Shown: piece by piece, positions 9,417-17,617 of the stretch
Numbering within the stretch: position 1 is the stretch's first letter
Layout: each line of letters opens with the position of its first letter
Source of the DNA: JAVVHH01 sp963835135
GTDB taxonomy: Bacteria; Pseudomonadota; Alphaproteobacteria; Acetobacterales; Acetobacteraceae
Assembly: GCA_963835135.1 (NCBI GenBank)
Contig: CAWIEF010000002.1
Coordinates: 620,001-684,000 of the forward strand
Length of the DNA: 64,000 nt
Direction of reading: 5' to 3'
The notes under the pieces: model-generated
Seen by the model: only the letters and a program-made list of their open reading frames with translations
What the model was told of the DNA's origin: nothing
Databases searched by the model: none
Made by a program: the position numbers and the translations under genes

Positions 9417-9454
9417 TCGGTCCAGGTCGCATCATGCCTGAGCCATCCCGCTGA

Positions 9455-9469
9455 GCGAGGCCGCCTCGC
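9455..9469. terminator. Possible short GC hairpin between convergent genes
   Basis: GCGAGG (9455-9460), loop CCG and CCTCGC (9464-9469) form a 6-bp stem in the 62-base gap between the convergent SDR and chemoreceptor genes. There is no T-run on either side, so it is only a candidate bidirectional terminator. Confidence 0.3.
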
Positions 9470-9478
9470 CGCACCGGT

Positions 9479-11383
9479 TCAGGCGACGAGCTCTCCGAGC
9501 GGCGCAGCCTTGGACCGGGGACGGCCTTCGCCGCGGACATGGAAGCTCGAGATCAGATCCTCGAGCCGGCCCATCTCTCCATCGAGGTCGCGCGCTGCGG
9601 CCGTGGCTTGTTCGGCCATGGTTGCGTTTTGCTGCGTCAATTGGTCCATCTGACCAACCGTCGCATTGACGTCGGCAAGGCTCGACGCTTGGTCGCGCGT
9701 GGTCTCGGCGATGAGGTCCATGGCCTGATTGACCTGACTGACTTGATCGACGATGCGGTTCAACGCCCGCCCTGCGGCGCCCACCAGCTTGACGCCGGCC
9801 TGCACCTGCCCTTCGGACGCAAGGATGAGGCCTTTGATCTCCTTGGCAGCCGTGGCCGAGCGCTGGGCGAGTGCCCTGACTTCGCTCGCCACGACCGCAA
9901 AGCCTCGTCCGGCCTCCCCGGCGCGGGCCGCTTCGACCCCGGCGTTAAGCGCAAGGAGATTGGTCTGGAAGGCGATCTCGTCGATGACGCCGATGATTTG
10001 GCTGATCTGTTCGGACGAGTGCTCGATCGTATCCATCGCCTTGACCGCGTCCGAGACGATGTTGCCCGACCGTTCAGCGTCAGCACGGGTCGTCATCACG
10101 AGCTCCCGCGCCTGATTGCCCGCGTCGGCCGTCCGCCGCACGCTTGCGGTGACCTGATCGAGCGCCGCCGCGCTCTCCGCCAGCCTGGCCGCCTGCCGCT
10201 CTGTTCGCTGCGAAAGATCGCTCGACGCGTTGGCGATCTCCGATGAATTCGACCGGATCCCGAGCGCGGTGTCCGCGATGTCGCCGATCAGGGCGCCGAG
10301 CCGTTCGACGGTCTCGTTGAAGTCGATGCGCAAACGTTCGTAACCCGGCGGGAACGGGCGCTCGAGCCGGCACTGGAGATGGCCGTTCGACAAATGTGCC
10401 AACCCATCGGCCAGGGCGTCGACGACCCGTCGCTGTTCGGCCGACGCCTCGGCCTTCTCGATGTCCTTGCGGCTTTGGATCGCAGCGTCGGCCGCCCGCA
10501 GTTCGACCGCCTCTTGCTCGAGGCAGCGCTTCTGCAGCCCGCCTTGGCGCAAGATCTCGACGGAGCGCGCCATTGCGCCGATCTCGTCGGCACGGTCCGT
10601 GGCTGGAATGGTCACGTCCAACTGGCCTTCGCCCACCTCCGCGATCGCAAGCTGGATTTCGTTGAGTGGCGCCAAGGTCCGCCAGACGGCCACGAGCAGC
10701 AACAGCGTCCCGAGCGCGGCAAAGCAGGCGCCCAGCGATATCGCCAGCTGTTTGGTCGAGGCGAGCGAGTCGAAGAATTCCGACTTCGGCACGCCGACGA
10801 ACAGGACGCCGATGACGGCGTTCGTGGCGTCACGGATCGGCTCGTACACCGTCATGTAGCGGGTGCCGAGAATGTCGGCTTCGCCGCGGAACGTGTGACC
10901 GTCTCGCAAGGCGCTGTCATTCGCTGGGCCTGCCGCAAGTCGGGTGCCCACGGCGCGCGCTCCGTCTGGCTTGGTGACGTTGGTGCTGACGCGCAGATCG
11001 CCGCGGAAGATCGTCGCAACGCCGCCAGCAGTTTTGCGGACGGCATCGACGATCTCCGTATTGCCGTCGAGGATCAAACCATTGCTGGCGACCAGGTTAT
11101 CCCTTTCGATCCGGATCGGATCTGTCCCGCCGCGCAGGGCCAGGAGTTCGTGCGCGATTGCGAGGTTCACCCCGAGCCGCGATTGCGCATGATCCAGCAT
11201 CGCTTTCTCGAACGCACCGAAGATGACCGTCGTCATCCCGATCACGGTAGAAATGAGGACGACACCGCAAAGGACAGCAAGCCGGACCGAGATGCGCCAG
11301 CTCCTTGGATCAATCAATAGCCTTGGATTGAACTTGGGAGCTCCTGATCCAGCCATACGTCTTTCCGATCGAAGCAGCGTCAT
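9479..11383 (-). CDS. Methyl-accepting chemotaxis protein with periplasmic Cache domain
   Basis: Transmembrane chemoreceptor of ~634 residues. From the N-terminus: a first TM segment (residues ~25-50, LAVLCGVVLISTVIGMTTVIF), then a periplasmic Cache-type sensor of ~150 residues ending in MTVYEPIRD and VIGVLFVGVP (Cache_3/Cache_2 style). After that come a second TM (LGACFAALGTLLLLVAV), HAMP (NEIQLAIAEVGEGQLDVTIPATDRADEIGAMARSVE), a helical linker and the MCP signalling domain with the CheA/CheW hairpin tip EIAFQTNLLALNAGVEAARAGEAGRGFAVVA. No NWxxF CheR tether is present. No che genes are nearby, so it is an orphan receptor. ATG 11356 (GGAAAG upstream) is an alternative start. Confidence 0.92.
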   Translation of the reverse strand: MTLLRSERRMAGSGAPKFNPRLLIDPRSWRISVRLAVLCGVVLISTVIGMTTVIFGAFEKAMLDHAQSRLGVNLAIAHELLALRGGTDPIRIERDNLVASNGLILDGNTEIVDAVRKTAGGVATIFRGDLRVSTNVTKPDGARAVGTRLAAGPANDSALRDGHTFRGEADILGTRYMTVYEPIRDATNAVIGVLFVGVPKSEFFDSLASTKQLAISLGACFAALGTLLLLVAVWRTLAPLNEIQLAIAEVGEGQLDVTIPATDRADEIGAMARSVEILRQGGLQKRCLEQEAVELRAADAAIQSRKDIEKAEASAEQRRVVDALADGLAHLSNGHLQCRLERPFPPGYERLRIDFNETVERLGALIGDIADTALGIRSNSSEIANASSDLSQRTERQAARLAESAAALDQVTASVRRTADAGNQARELVMTTRADAERSGNIVSDAVKAMDTIEHSSEQISQIIGVIDEIAFQTNLLALNAGVEAARAGEAGRGFAVVASEVRALAQRSATAAKEIKGLILASEGQVQAGVKLVGAAGRALNRIVDQVSQVNQAMDLIAETTRDQASSLADVNATVGQMDQLTQQNATMAEQATAAARDLDGEMGRLEDLISSFHVRGEGRPRSKAAPLGELVA

Positions 11384-11455
11384 CACGCCGAATGTCAACT
11401 CTCGATCAGTCTTATCTAACCGAAGTTAAAACATCCTTAGCGGCCAACACTCCGT

Positions 11456-12538
11456 CTACGGTGTTCTCGGCGGGGGTATCGGAGCGGCGAGCGTCGGGTC
11501 GATCTCGAGCCAGACGCTATCGCCGACCTCGTGCCGGGCGGCCGGAGCGGTGCTGACTTTCAACCGAAGTCCGCCCTCGGCCGGGGCGACCACGTAATCC
11601 CAGTAGTCGCCCAAATATGCCCGCTCGACGATCCGCCCCTGCACCCACCAGCGCGTCCCGCGATCGATGGGTGCGGCCGTGTGCAGCCCGATGCTCTGCG
11701 GGCGGACCGAGAAGCTCGGCCGGCGATCGCCCATGCTGGGCACGAGCGACGCCGGGACGGAGAAGCCGGGAAAGCGGATCTCGCTGCCGGAAAGCACGCC
11801 GTCGAGGAAATTGGTGCGCCCGATGAACCCGGCGACGAACCGGGTCTGCGGCAGAGTGTAGAGGCTGACCGGATCGGCAGCCTGCTCGATCCGGCCCGCG
11901 TTCATGACGACGATGCGGTCCGAGGTCACCATCGCCTCGGATTGGTCGTGCGTCACATACACCGTCGTGATGCGGAACTCGTCGTGCAGCCGGCGGATCT
12001 CGGAGCGCATCTCCTCGCGCAGGCTCGCGTCGAGGTTCGACAGCGGTTCGTCGAGCAGCAGCACCGCCGGCTCGATGACGATGGCGCGGGCGAGCGCCAC
12101 GCGCTGCTGCTGGCCGCCGGAGAGTTCGGACGGGTAGCGGTCGGCGAGATGCTTGAGCTTGACAATGTCGAGCATCGTATCGGTTCGCTTGATGACGTCC
12201 GCGCGGCCCAGCTTGCGCAGGCTCAACCCGAACGCGACGTTTTCGCGCACCGTCATGTTCGGCCAGATCGCGTAGCTCTGGAAGATCATCGACATGCCGC
12301 GCCGCTCCGGCGGCACCACGGCGGTGGGCGACGACAGCACCTCGCCGCCGACCGAGATTGTCCCTTCCGTCGGCGCCATGAAGCCGGCGATCATCCGCAA
12401 GGTCGTCGTCTTGCCGCAACCCGAGGGGCCCAGCAGCGAGACGAACTCGCCCTCGGTCAATGCCAGCGTGATGTCGGCGACCGCGCGCAGGCCTTGCCCG
12501 TAGCGCTTGCCAAGGCCTTGAAGAACAAGCTTGCCCAC
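11456..12538 (-). CDS. ABC transporter ATP-binding protein, PotA/FbpC type (orphan)
   Basis: 360-residue ATPase with Walker A GPSGCGKTTTLR (~residue 38), Q-loop IFQSYAIWPNMTV, signature LSGGQQQRVALARA, Walker B VLLLDEP and switch histidine VYVTHDQSEA. The C-terminal ~120 residues form a TOBE/MOP-like domain (SFSVRPQSIGLH). This architecture is typical of spermidine/putrescine or ferric-iron importers. No permease or binding protein is adjacent, so it is an orphan subunit here. The start is GTG at 12538, 4 bases after the stop of the damaged enoyl-CoA hydratase gene. Confidence 0.88.
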   Translation of the reverse strand: MGKLVLQGLGKRYGQGLRAVADITLALTEGEFVSLLGPSGCGKTTTLRMIAGFMAPTEGTISVGGEVLSSPTAVVPPERRGMSMIFQSYAIWPNMTVRENVAFGLSLRKLGRADVIKRTDTMLDIVKLKHLADRYPSELSGGQQQRVALARAIVIEPAVLLLDEPLSNLDASLREEMRSEIRRLHDEFRITTVYVTHDQSEAMVTSDRIVVMNAGRIEQAADPVSLYTLPQTRFVAGFIGRTNFLDGVLSGSEIRFPGFSVPASLVPSMGDRRPSFSVRPQSIGLHTAAPIDRGTRWWVQGRIVERAYLGDYWDYVVAPAEGGLRLKVSTAPAARHEVGDSVWLEIDPTLAAPIPPPRTP

Positions 12539-12542
12539 GCGG

Positions 12543-13316
12543 TCAGGCGCCCTGCCAGACCGGCGGGCGCTTTTCGAGGAAAGCCTCCATGCCCTCGCGG
12601 AAATCCGCGCTCTGGTAGCACATCAGGATCAGCTCCTCGTCCTCGGCGACGCTCCCCTGCAGGCGGCGGAGCGCCATCTTGGTCGAGCGCAGCGTCAGCG
12701 GCGCCAGCCCGGCGACGGTGCGCGCCAGTTCGGCAGCGCGTGACGGCGAGCGCAGCGGCGGCGACGACCTCGGAGACGAGCCCGATCCGCTGCGCCTCCT
12801 CGCGCCTCGATCAGCCGTGCCGTGAAGATGACCTCCTTGACCCGGGCGGCGCCGATCAGCGCGGACAGCCGGGCCAGGTTGGCCATCGAGAGACAGTTGC
12901 CGAGCGTCTTGGCGATTGGGAAGCCGAACCGCGCGCCCTCGGCGGCGATCCGCAAGTCGCAGCAGGCGGCGATGGCGGCCCCGCCGCCCGTGCAGGCTCC
13001 GGCGATCGCGGCGATGGTCGGCACGCGACAGGATCTCGAGGATGGTCAGCACGCGGTCGATCCGCTCCTCGTAGCCGATCGCGTCGGCGGGCGAGTTGAA
13101 GGCGCGGAACTGTCCGATGTCGGTGCCGGCGGCGAAGGCCTTCTCGCCGGCGCCGGTGATGATCAGGGCGCGCATGCTGCCATCGGCATCAATGCGCTCG
13201 ATCACCTCGACGAGCCCGTCGTACATGGCCCAGGTGAGCGCGTTGCGTTGGGCGGGGCGGTTGAAGGTGAGGTGGCCGATTCCGTCCGCCGCCTCGAAGA
13301 GTAGGTCTTCGGTCAC
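12543..13316 (-). pseudogene. Enoyl-CoA hydratase/isomerase family gene with three frame disruptions
   Basis: The start is GTG 13316 with GGAGGGAG upstream. The crotonase fold is read in three successive frames: VTEDLLFEAADGIGHLTFNRPAQRNALTW ... TILEILSR; then from ~13025 PTIAAIAGACTGGGAAIAACCDLRIA ... ARLIEA; then from ~12802 EEAQRIGLVSEVVAAAALAV; then from ~12750 back to the first frame, RAAELARTVAGLAPLTLRSTK to the stop. Each change equals +1 base (or -2). Dropping one base near 12802 gives the family-typical LIEAEEAQRIGLVSEVV. The oxyanion-hole segments are otherwise intact. It is either a recently decayed gene or a cluster of sequence errors. It lies directly upstream of the orphan ATPase. 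Confidence 0.8.
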
Positions 13317-13347
13317 GCTCGCTCCCTCCCGTTTGCCGCATCCTCCG

Positions 13348-14565
13348 TCAATCGACGACCGCCGCATAGGTCAGCACGCGCAACTCGCGGCGGACCGGGT
13401 AAGTGCTGGACGGGGTGAGCTGGGTGAGCAACACGACCGCCATGTCCTCGACCGGGTCGATCCAGAACGCGGTGCTGGCTGCGCCACCCCAGGCGAACTC
13501 GCCGGGCGTGCCGAGGATTTCGGCGCGGGCCGGGTCGAGCATGATGGAGAAGCCGAGGCCGAAGCCGACGCCGTCGTATTTGCTCTCGCTGAAGCGCGGC
13601 ATGCCCATGGAGGCCATGTCGCCGCCGAGATGGTTGCTGGTCATGAGCTCGACGGTTTTGCGGCCGAGCAAGCGCCCGCTCTCGACGGCGCCCTTGTTCA
13701 GCATCATGTGGCAGAACCGCATGTAGTCGCGCGCCGTCCCGGTCAGGCCGCCGCCGCCGGACGCGATAGCCTGGGGCCCGCGGGTGACGAAGCGGCTGGT
13801 GGCCGGGTCGTCGAGCAGGGTCGCCGTGCCGTCTTGGCCGCGGGCGTAGTTCGCAGCGAAGCGGGCGACGTTGCCAGGGGCGACCGTGAAGGCCGTGTCG
13901 GTCATGCCGAGCGGGGCAATGACCCGGTCGTGCAGGAACTGCGCGAACGGCATGCCGGAGATCTCGGCGACGAGGTGGCCGATGACGTCGGTGGCGATGC
14001 TGTAATTCCAGGCGGCGCCGGGCTGGGCGAGCAGCGGCATGGTCGCCGCCTTCTGCACGACCTCACCGAGCGTGGCGTCGGCGGTTTGGAAGTCGACACC
14101 CTGCTCGCGGTACATGGCGTCGACCGGCGTGGCGTTGATGAAGCCGTAGGTCAGGCCCGAGGTGTGGGTCAGCAGGTCGCGGTAGCTGATGGGGCGAGCG
14201 AGCGGAACCGGCTCGCGACCCTCTCCGGCCCAGACGCGGGTCTCGGCGAAATAGGGCAGCACGGCGCTGATCGGGTCGTCGAGCTGGAAGCGGCCCTCCT
14301 CGTAGAGCATCATCAGGGCAACGCTCGTGAGCGGCTTGGTCATCGAATAGATCCGCACGATCGTCTCCGGCGACATGGCGGTGCCGCGCGCAATGTCCGC
14401 CAGGCCGTAGCAGCGTTCATAGGCGATCTGGCCGCGGCGGCTGACGAGCACCGACATGCCGGCCAGCCGCCCGCTATCGACCCAACGCTGCATCCAGCTG
14501 TCGATCCGTCCGAGCCGCTCGGTCGACAATCCCACGCGATCGCCGCTGAGTACCTGGTCCATCAT
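13348..14565 (-). CDS. Serine hydrolase of the beta-lactamase/class C-esterase family
   Basis: Predicted 405-residue hydrolase. The nucleophile motif SMTK is at residues 74-77 (RIYSMTKPLTSVALM), the tyrosine motif lies in WNYSIATDVIGHLV, and a WGG motif (FAWGGAASTAFWIDP) replaces the KTG triad near the C-terminus, as in EstB-like esterases. No signal peptide is evident, so it is probably cytoplasmic. Members include esterases, D-peptidases and transesterases, so the substrate cannot be named. The start is ATG 14565 or the adjoining ATG 14562, which has the better spacing from GGAGG. It is divergent from the small monooxygenase gene. Confidence 0.87.
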   Translation of the reverse strand: MMDQVLSGDRVGLSTERLGRIDSWMQRWVDSGRLAGMSVLVSRRGQIAYERCYGLADIARGTAMSPETIVRIYSMTKPLTSVALMMLYEEGRFQLDDPISAVLPYFAETRVWAGEGREPVPLARPISYRDLLTHTSGLTYGFINATPVDAMYREQGVDFQTADATLGEVVQKAATMPLLAQPGAAWNYSIATDVIGHLVAEISGMPFAQFLHDRVIAPLGMTDTAFTVAPGNVARFAANYARGQDGTATLLDDPATSRFVTRGPQAIASGGGGLTGTARDYMRFCHMMLNKGAVESGRLLGRKTVELMTSNHLGGDMASMGMPRFSESKYDGVGFGLGFSIMLDPARAEILGTPGEFAWGGAASTAFWIDPVEDMAVVLLTQLTPSSTYPVRRELRVLTYAAVVD

Positions 14566-14631
14566 CCCTCCATTGCGCCACGCGGCCCCGGATGGTGAGC
14601 TTACGCCCAGAACAACCCGAGGAGACGCCGC

Positions 14632-14940
14632 ATGATCCACGTCATGGCCATCGTTACCGCCAAACCCGGCCAGCGCGACACCGTTCTGGCCGCCTTTCGC
14701 GCGAACGTGCCTGCCGTACATGCAGAAGAGGGCTGCGTGCAATACGAGCCGGTAATCGACGCGCCGGACGCCGGCGCCATCCAAACGCCGCTCGGTCCGG
14801 ACAGCTTCTGCGTCGTGGAGCGGTGGGAGAGCATGGCGGCGCTGCGGGCCCATGGCGCGTCGCCGCACATGAAAGAGTATGGGGCGAAGGTGAAGGATCT
14901 GTTGGCGTCGCGAGTGATCCACGTGCTCACGCCAGCGTAG
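14632..14940 (+). CDS. Antibiotic biosynthesis monooxygenase (ABM/YgiN-like) domain protein
   Basis: 102-residue single-domain protein with the ferredoxin-like ABM fold. It begins MIHVMAIVTAKPGQRDTVLAAFRANVPAVHAEEGCVQYEPV, has the central SFCVVERWESMAALRAHGASPHMKEY and ends with a beta-strand. Relatives are cofactor-free quinol monooxygenases (YgiN) or heme-degrading enzymes; many are uncharacterised. It starts at ATG 14632, with GGAGACGCC just upstream. It is divergent from the serine hydrolase, with 66 bases between them. Confidence 0.85.
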   Translation: MIHVMAIVTAKPGQRDTVLAAFRANVPAVHAEEGCVQYEPVIDAPDAGAIQTPLGPDSFCVVERWESMAALRAHGASPHMKEYGAKVKDLLASRVIHVLTPA

Positions 14941-15017
14941 CGGCCCGGCAAACGCCAGTGGACACGCGACCTGCCGAAGTTCACGGTTCGTTCATAATTT
15001 CCGGACTAAGCTTCCGA

Positions 15018-15185
15018 ATGCCGAACACCAGCCAAACCTATTGGACGAACCAGATCGAGAGTGTCGTGCGGTCGACCGTCGCGGCTCGCTCACTCAAGGG
15101 ATACCAGGCGCGGATCCTGGCCTTTCGCATCGCCCGGCTCCTGCAGGACGAGCTGGCGATGATTCAGGAGGACGCGCTGGAGTAG
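15018..15185 (+). CDS. Small hypothetical protein (55 aa)
   Basis: I do not recognise it. ATG 15018 opens 55 codons (MPNTSQTYWTNQIESVVRST ...) ending in an acidic tail (EDALE). It is predicted mostly helical and amphipathic, with no membrane segment or cysteine. A CATAAT -10-like box at 14993-14998 lies in a relatively AT-rich leader, but no convincing Shine-Dalgarno is seen. It ends 3 bases from the convergent DNA glycosylase gene. The non-biased composition favours a real gene, with moderate doubt. Confidence 0.5.
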   Translation: MPNTSQTYWTNQIESVVRSTVAARSLKGYQARILAFRIARLLQDELAMIQEDALE

Positions 15186-15188
15186 CGT

Positions 15189-16052
15189 CTATCCGGTCTG
15201 GCAGCTCGGGCACCAATATAGTTTGCGCCCTGCCATGGTCTCCATCGCGATCGGCGTGCCGCAGACGCGGCAGGGCTCGCCGTTGCGGAAGGCGACGTAG
15301 GATCGGGCGTCTTTGCGCATACGGCGGCCAACCACCGGTGCGCCGGGCGGGCGGTCCTTCGGACGCGTGGTGATGATTGCGCCATCGCGGACGCCGTCGC
15401 GGAGCAGGGCTCTCGCATCGCGCCAGAGCGCGTCGAACTGGGCGCGGGTGAGGTCGCGGCCGGGCTTGTGCGGCTCGATGCGGGCGCGGAACAGCAACTC
15501 CGCGCGATAGATGTTGCCGATGCCGCCGATGACGTCCTGCCGCATGAGCAGTTGGCTGATCGACGTCTTGGAGGCGGAGATCATCTTCCAGGCACGGCCC
15601 GGCCGGGCACCGGGCCGCAGCGGGTCCGGCCCGATGGCGCGGCTGGAGGCGGCTTTCTCCGCCGGCGTCTCGATGCCGCAGAAGGTGGGGCCGCTCAGGT
15701 CGCCGATATGCATCGGGCTTGCCAGGCGTAGGCGGACCACGCCGCGCGGGATCGGCCTGCCCTCCTCGTCCTCCTCGGCGGCACCTTTGCTGCGTCGTCC
15801 CAGCCCCGCGAGCCCCGGCCCGGCAAAGCGCCACATGCCATACATGCCGAGATGGACCCGCAACCAGACCTCGCCCTCGAAGCCGAGGAACATCTGCTTG
15901 CCCCACGCCTCCGCCACCTCGAGGCGGCGCCCGTCGAGCGCCGCTGCACCCTCGGCAAACCGCCCCTGAGGCGAGCTGGCCGCCAGGCAATGGCCAACGA
16001 AATGGTCGGTGAACGCGGTGGCGAGACGGTGGACGACGTGACCTTCGGGCAA
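15189..16052 (-). CDS. Formamidopyrimidine-DNA glycosylase / endonuclease VIII family protein
   Basis: Base-excision-repair glycosylase/AP lyase of 287 residues. It starts MPEGHVVHRLA: after Met removal the N-terminal Pro is the nucleophile and Glu3 the acid. PEGH rather than PELPE places it with the Nei side of the family. The H2TH helices are at ISQLLMRQDVIGGIGNIYRAELLF, and a C-terminal zinc finger is formed by CRVCGTPI ... YWCPSCQ. An acidic insertion (KGAAEEDEEGRP, ~residue 95) is unusual. Fpg versus Nei specificity is not settled. It lies 51 bases downstream of livF on the same strand. Confidence 0.9.
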   Translation of the reverse strand: MPEGHVVHRLATAFTDHFVGHCLAASSPQGRFAEGAAALDGRRLEVAEAWGKQMFLGFEGEVWLRVHLGMYGMWRFAGPGLAGLGRRSKGAAEEDEEGRPIPRGVVRLRLASPMHIGDLSGPTFCGIETPAEKAASSRAIGPDPLRPGARPGRAWKMISASKTSISQLLMRQDVIGGIGNIYRAELLFRARIEPHKPGRDLTRAQFDALWRDARALLRDGVRDGAIITTRPKDRPPGAPVVGRRMRKDARSYVAFRNGEPCRVCGTPIAMETMAGRKLYWCPSCQTG

Positions 16053-16103
16053 AGCGTGATCCTGCAGCGGTATCGTTGCAAGATGGGGTGCCCCGCCGGT
16101 CCG

Positions 16104-16814
16104 TCAGCCGAGATAGGCCTCGCGGACCGCGTCGCTGTTCATCAAATCCGACCCGGCGCCCGACAACACGACCTCGCCAGATTGCAGCACATACGCCGTC
16201 TGCGCGATCTCGAGCGCCATGAACGCATTCTGCTCGACCAGGAGCACGGTCACCCCCAGCCGGTTGATCGCGACGATGGTCTCGAACACCTGGTCGACCA
16301 CCTGCGGTGCCAGCCCCATGCTGGGCTCGTCCATTAGCAGGGTGCGCGGGCGCGACATCAGCGCGCGGCCCATCGCCAGCATCTGTTGCTCGCCGCCCGA
16401 GAGCGTGCCGGCGAGTTGCGCCAGCCGCTCGCGCAGGCGGGGAAACAGGCTGAGCACGCGCTCCAACTCGGCCGCGAGCTCGGAACGCGGGTCCTTGCGG
16501 CGGAACGCGCCCATGCTCAGGTTCTCGCGCACCGTCAGCCGGCCGAAGACGCGGCGGCCCTCCGGCACTTGCACCAGCCCGAGCGGCACCAAGTCGTGGG
16601 CGGGCACGGCCGTCACGTCACGCCCGTTTAGCGTGACCCGGCCCCCACTCAACGTGCGCAGGCCGCAGATGGCGTTCAGCGTCGTGGTCTTGCCGGCCCC
16701 GTTGGCGCCGACCACGGCGCAGATCGTGCCGTCCGGCACGGTGAGCGACACGCCGCGCAGCGCGCGGATGTTGCCGTAGTTGACGTGCAAGTCGGTCGCG
16801 GTGAGAGCGCTCAG
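16104..16814 (-). CDS. livF: Branched-chain amino acid-type ABC transporter ATP-binding protein LivF
   Basis: 236-residue ATPase of a Liv (HAAT) importer, last gene of livKHMGF. Walker A GANGAGKTTTL is at residues ~36-46, with Q-loop QVPEGRRVFGRLTV, signature LSGGEQQMLAMGRALM, Walker B TLLMDEPSMGLAP and switch VLLVEQNAF. The best start is a CTG (16814-16812, CTGAGC) overlapping the TGA of livG; this restores the normal LivF N-terminus SALTATDLHVNYG. A rare start codon is therefore inferred; the next in-frame candidate, a TTG eight codons on, would remove beta-strand 1. Confidence 0.92.
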   Translation of the reverse strand: MSALTATDLHVNYGNIRALRGVSLTVPDGTICAVVGANGAGKTTTLNAICGLRTLSGGRVTLNGRDVTAVPAHDLVPLGLVQVPEGRRVFGRLTVRENLSMGAFRRKDPRSELAAELERVLSLFPRLRERLAQLAGTLSGGEQQMLAMGRALMSRPRTLLMDEPSMGLAPQVVDQVFETIVAINRLGVTVLLVEQNAFMALEIAQTAYVLQSGEVVLSGAGSDLMNSDAVREAYLG

Positions 16815-17617
16815 AGGCGTGCTTCCAGGGCGTCGATGCCGTGACGGGCGGCCCGGGCGCCGAGATAGGCGGCGATCACGGTCGGGTCGGCGCGGATCTC
16901 GGCGGGAGTGCCCTCGGCGATGCAGGCGCCGTGGTCGAGCACGGTGATCCGCTCGGAGATGCCCATGACGACGCGCATCTGGTGCTCGATCAGCAGGATG
17001 GTCAGGCCATGCCGGTCGCGCAGCGTGCGGATGAGGCCGAGCATGGCGTGGCTCTCGACCGGGTTCATGCCGGCCGCCGGCTCGTCGAGCAGCAGCAGCA
17101 CGGGCTCGATCGCCATCGCGCGGGCGATTTCGAGGCGACGCTGGTCGCCATAGGGTAGATGCCGCGCGAGTCGGTCGCCGCGGCCGGCAAGCCCGACCGC
17201 CTGCAGCAGCGTGCGCGCCCGCTGCAGCGTGTCGGCGACGGTCCGGCGGTGGGCTGGCGTGGCGAATAATGCGCCGAGCAAGGATTCCGGCCGCTTGGCA
17301 TCGACGCCGACCATGATGTTTTCGAGCGCGGTCAGATCGGGGAACAGGCGGATGTTCTGGTAGGTGCGGGCCACGCCGTGGCCGGCCACCAGGTCGGGCC
17401 GCAGCCCGTCGATACGGACGTCGTTCAGCCAAATCTCGCCGCTGGTGGGGTGGACGAACGAGGTGAGACAGTTGAACAGGGTGGTCTTGCCGGCGCCATT
17501 GGGCCCGATCACGGCGTGGATCGCGCCGTTCGGCACCGTGAGATCGACGGTGTCGATCGCCAGCAAACCGCCGTACCGCTTGCTGATGCCGCGCGCGGCG
17601 AGCAACGGCGGGGTCAA
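16811..17617 (-). CDS. livG: Branched-chain amino acid-type ABC transporter ATP-binding protein LivG
   Basis: 268-residue ATPase. Walker A GPNGAGKTTLFN, the LivG-type loop GVARTYQNIRLFPDLTALENIMVG, signature-region YGDQRRLEIARAMA, Walker B VLLLDEPAAGMNPVE and switch ILLIEHQMR are all present. YGDQRR in place of LSGGQ is typical of the LivG subfamily. It starts with TTG at 17617, overlapping the livM stop (TTGA), and is itself overlapped by livF. It pairs with LivF to energise the LivHM channel. Confidence 0.94.
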   Translation of the reverse strand: MTPPLLAARGISKRYGGLLAIDTVDLTVPNGAIHAVIGPNGAGKTTLFNCLTSFVHPTSGEIWLNDVRIDGLRPDLVAGHGVARTYQNIRLFPDLTALENIMVGVDAKRPESLLGALFATPAHRRTVADTLQRARTLLQAVGLAGRGDRLARHLPYGDQRRLEIARAMAIEPVLLLLDEPAAGMNPVESHAMLGLIRTLRDRHGLTILLIEHQMRVVMGISERITVLDHGACIAEGTPAEIRADPTVIAAYLGARAARHGIDALEARL

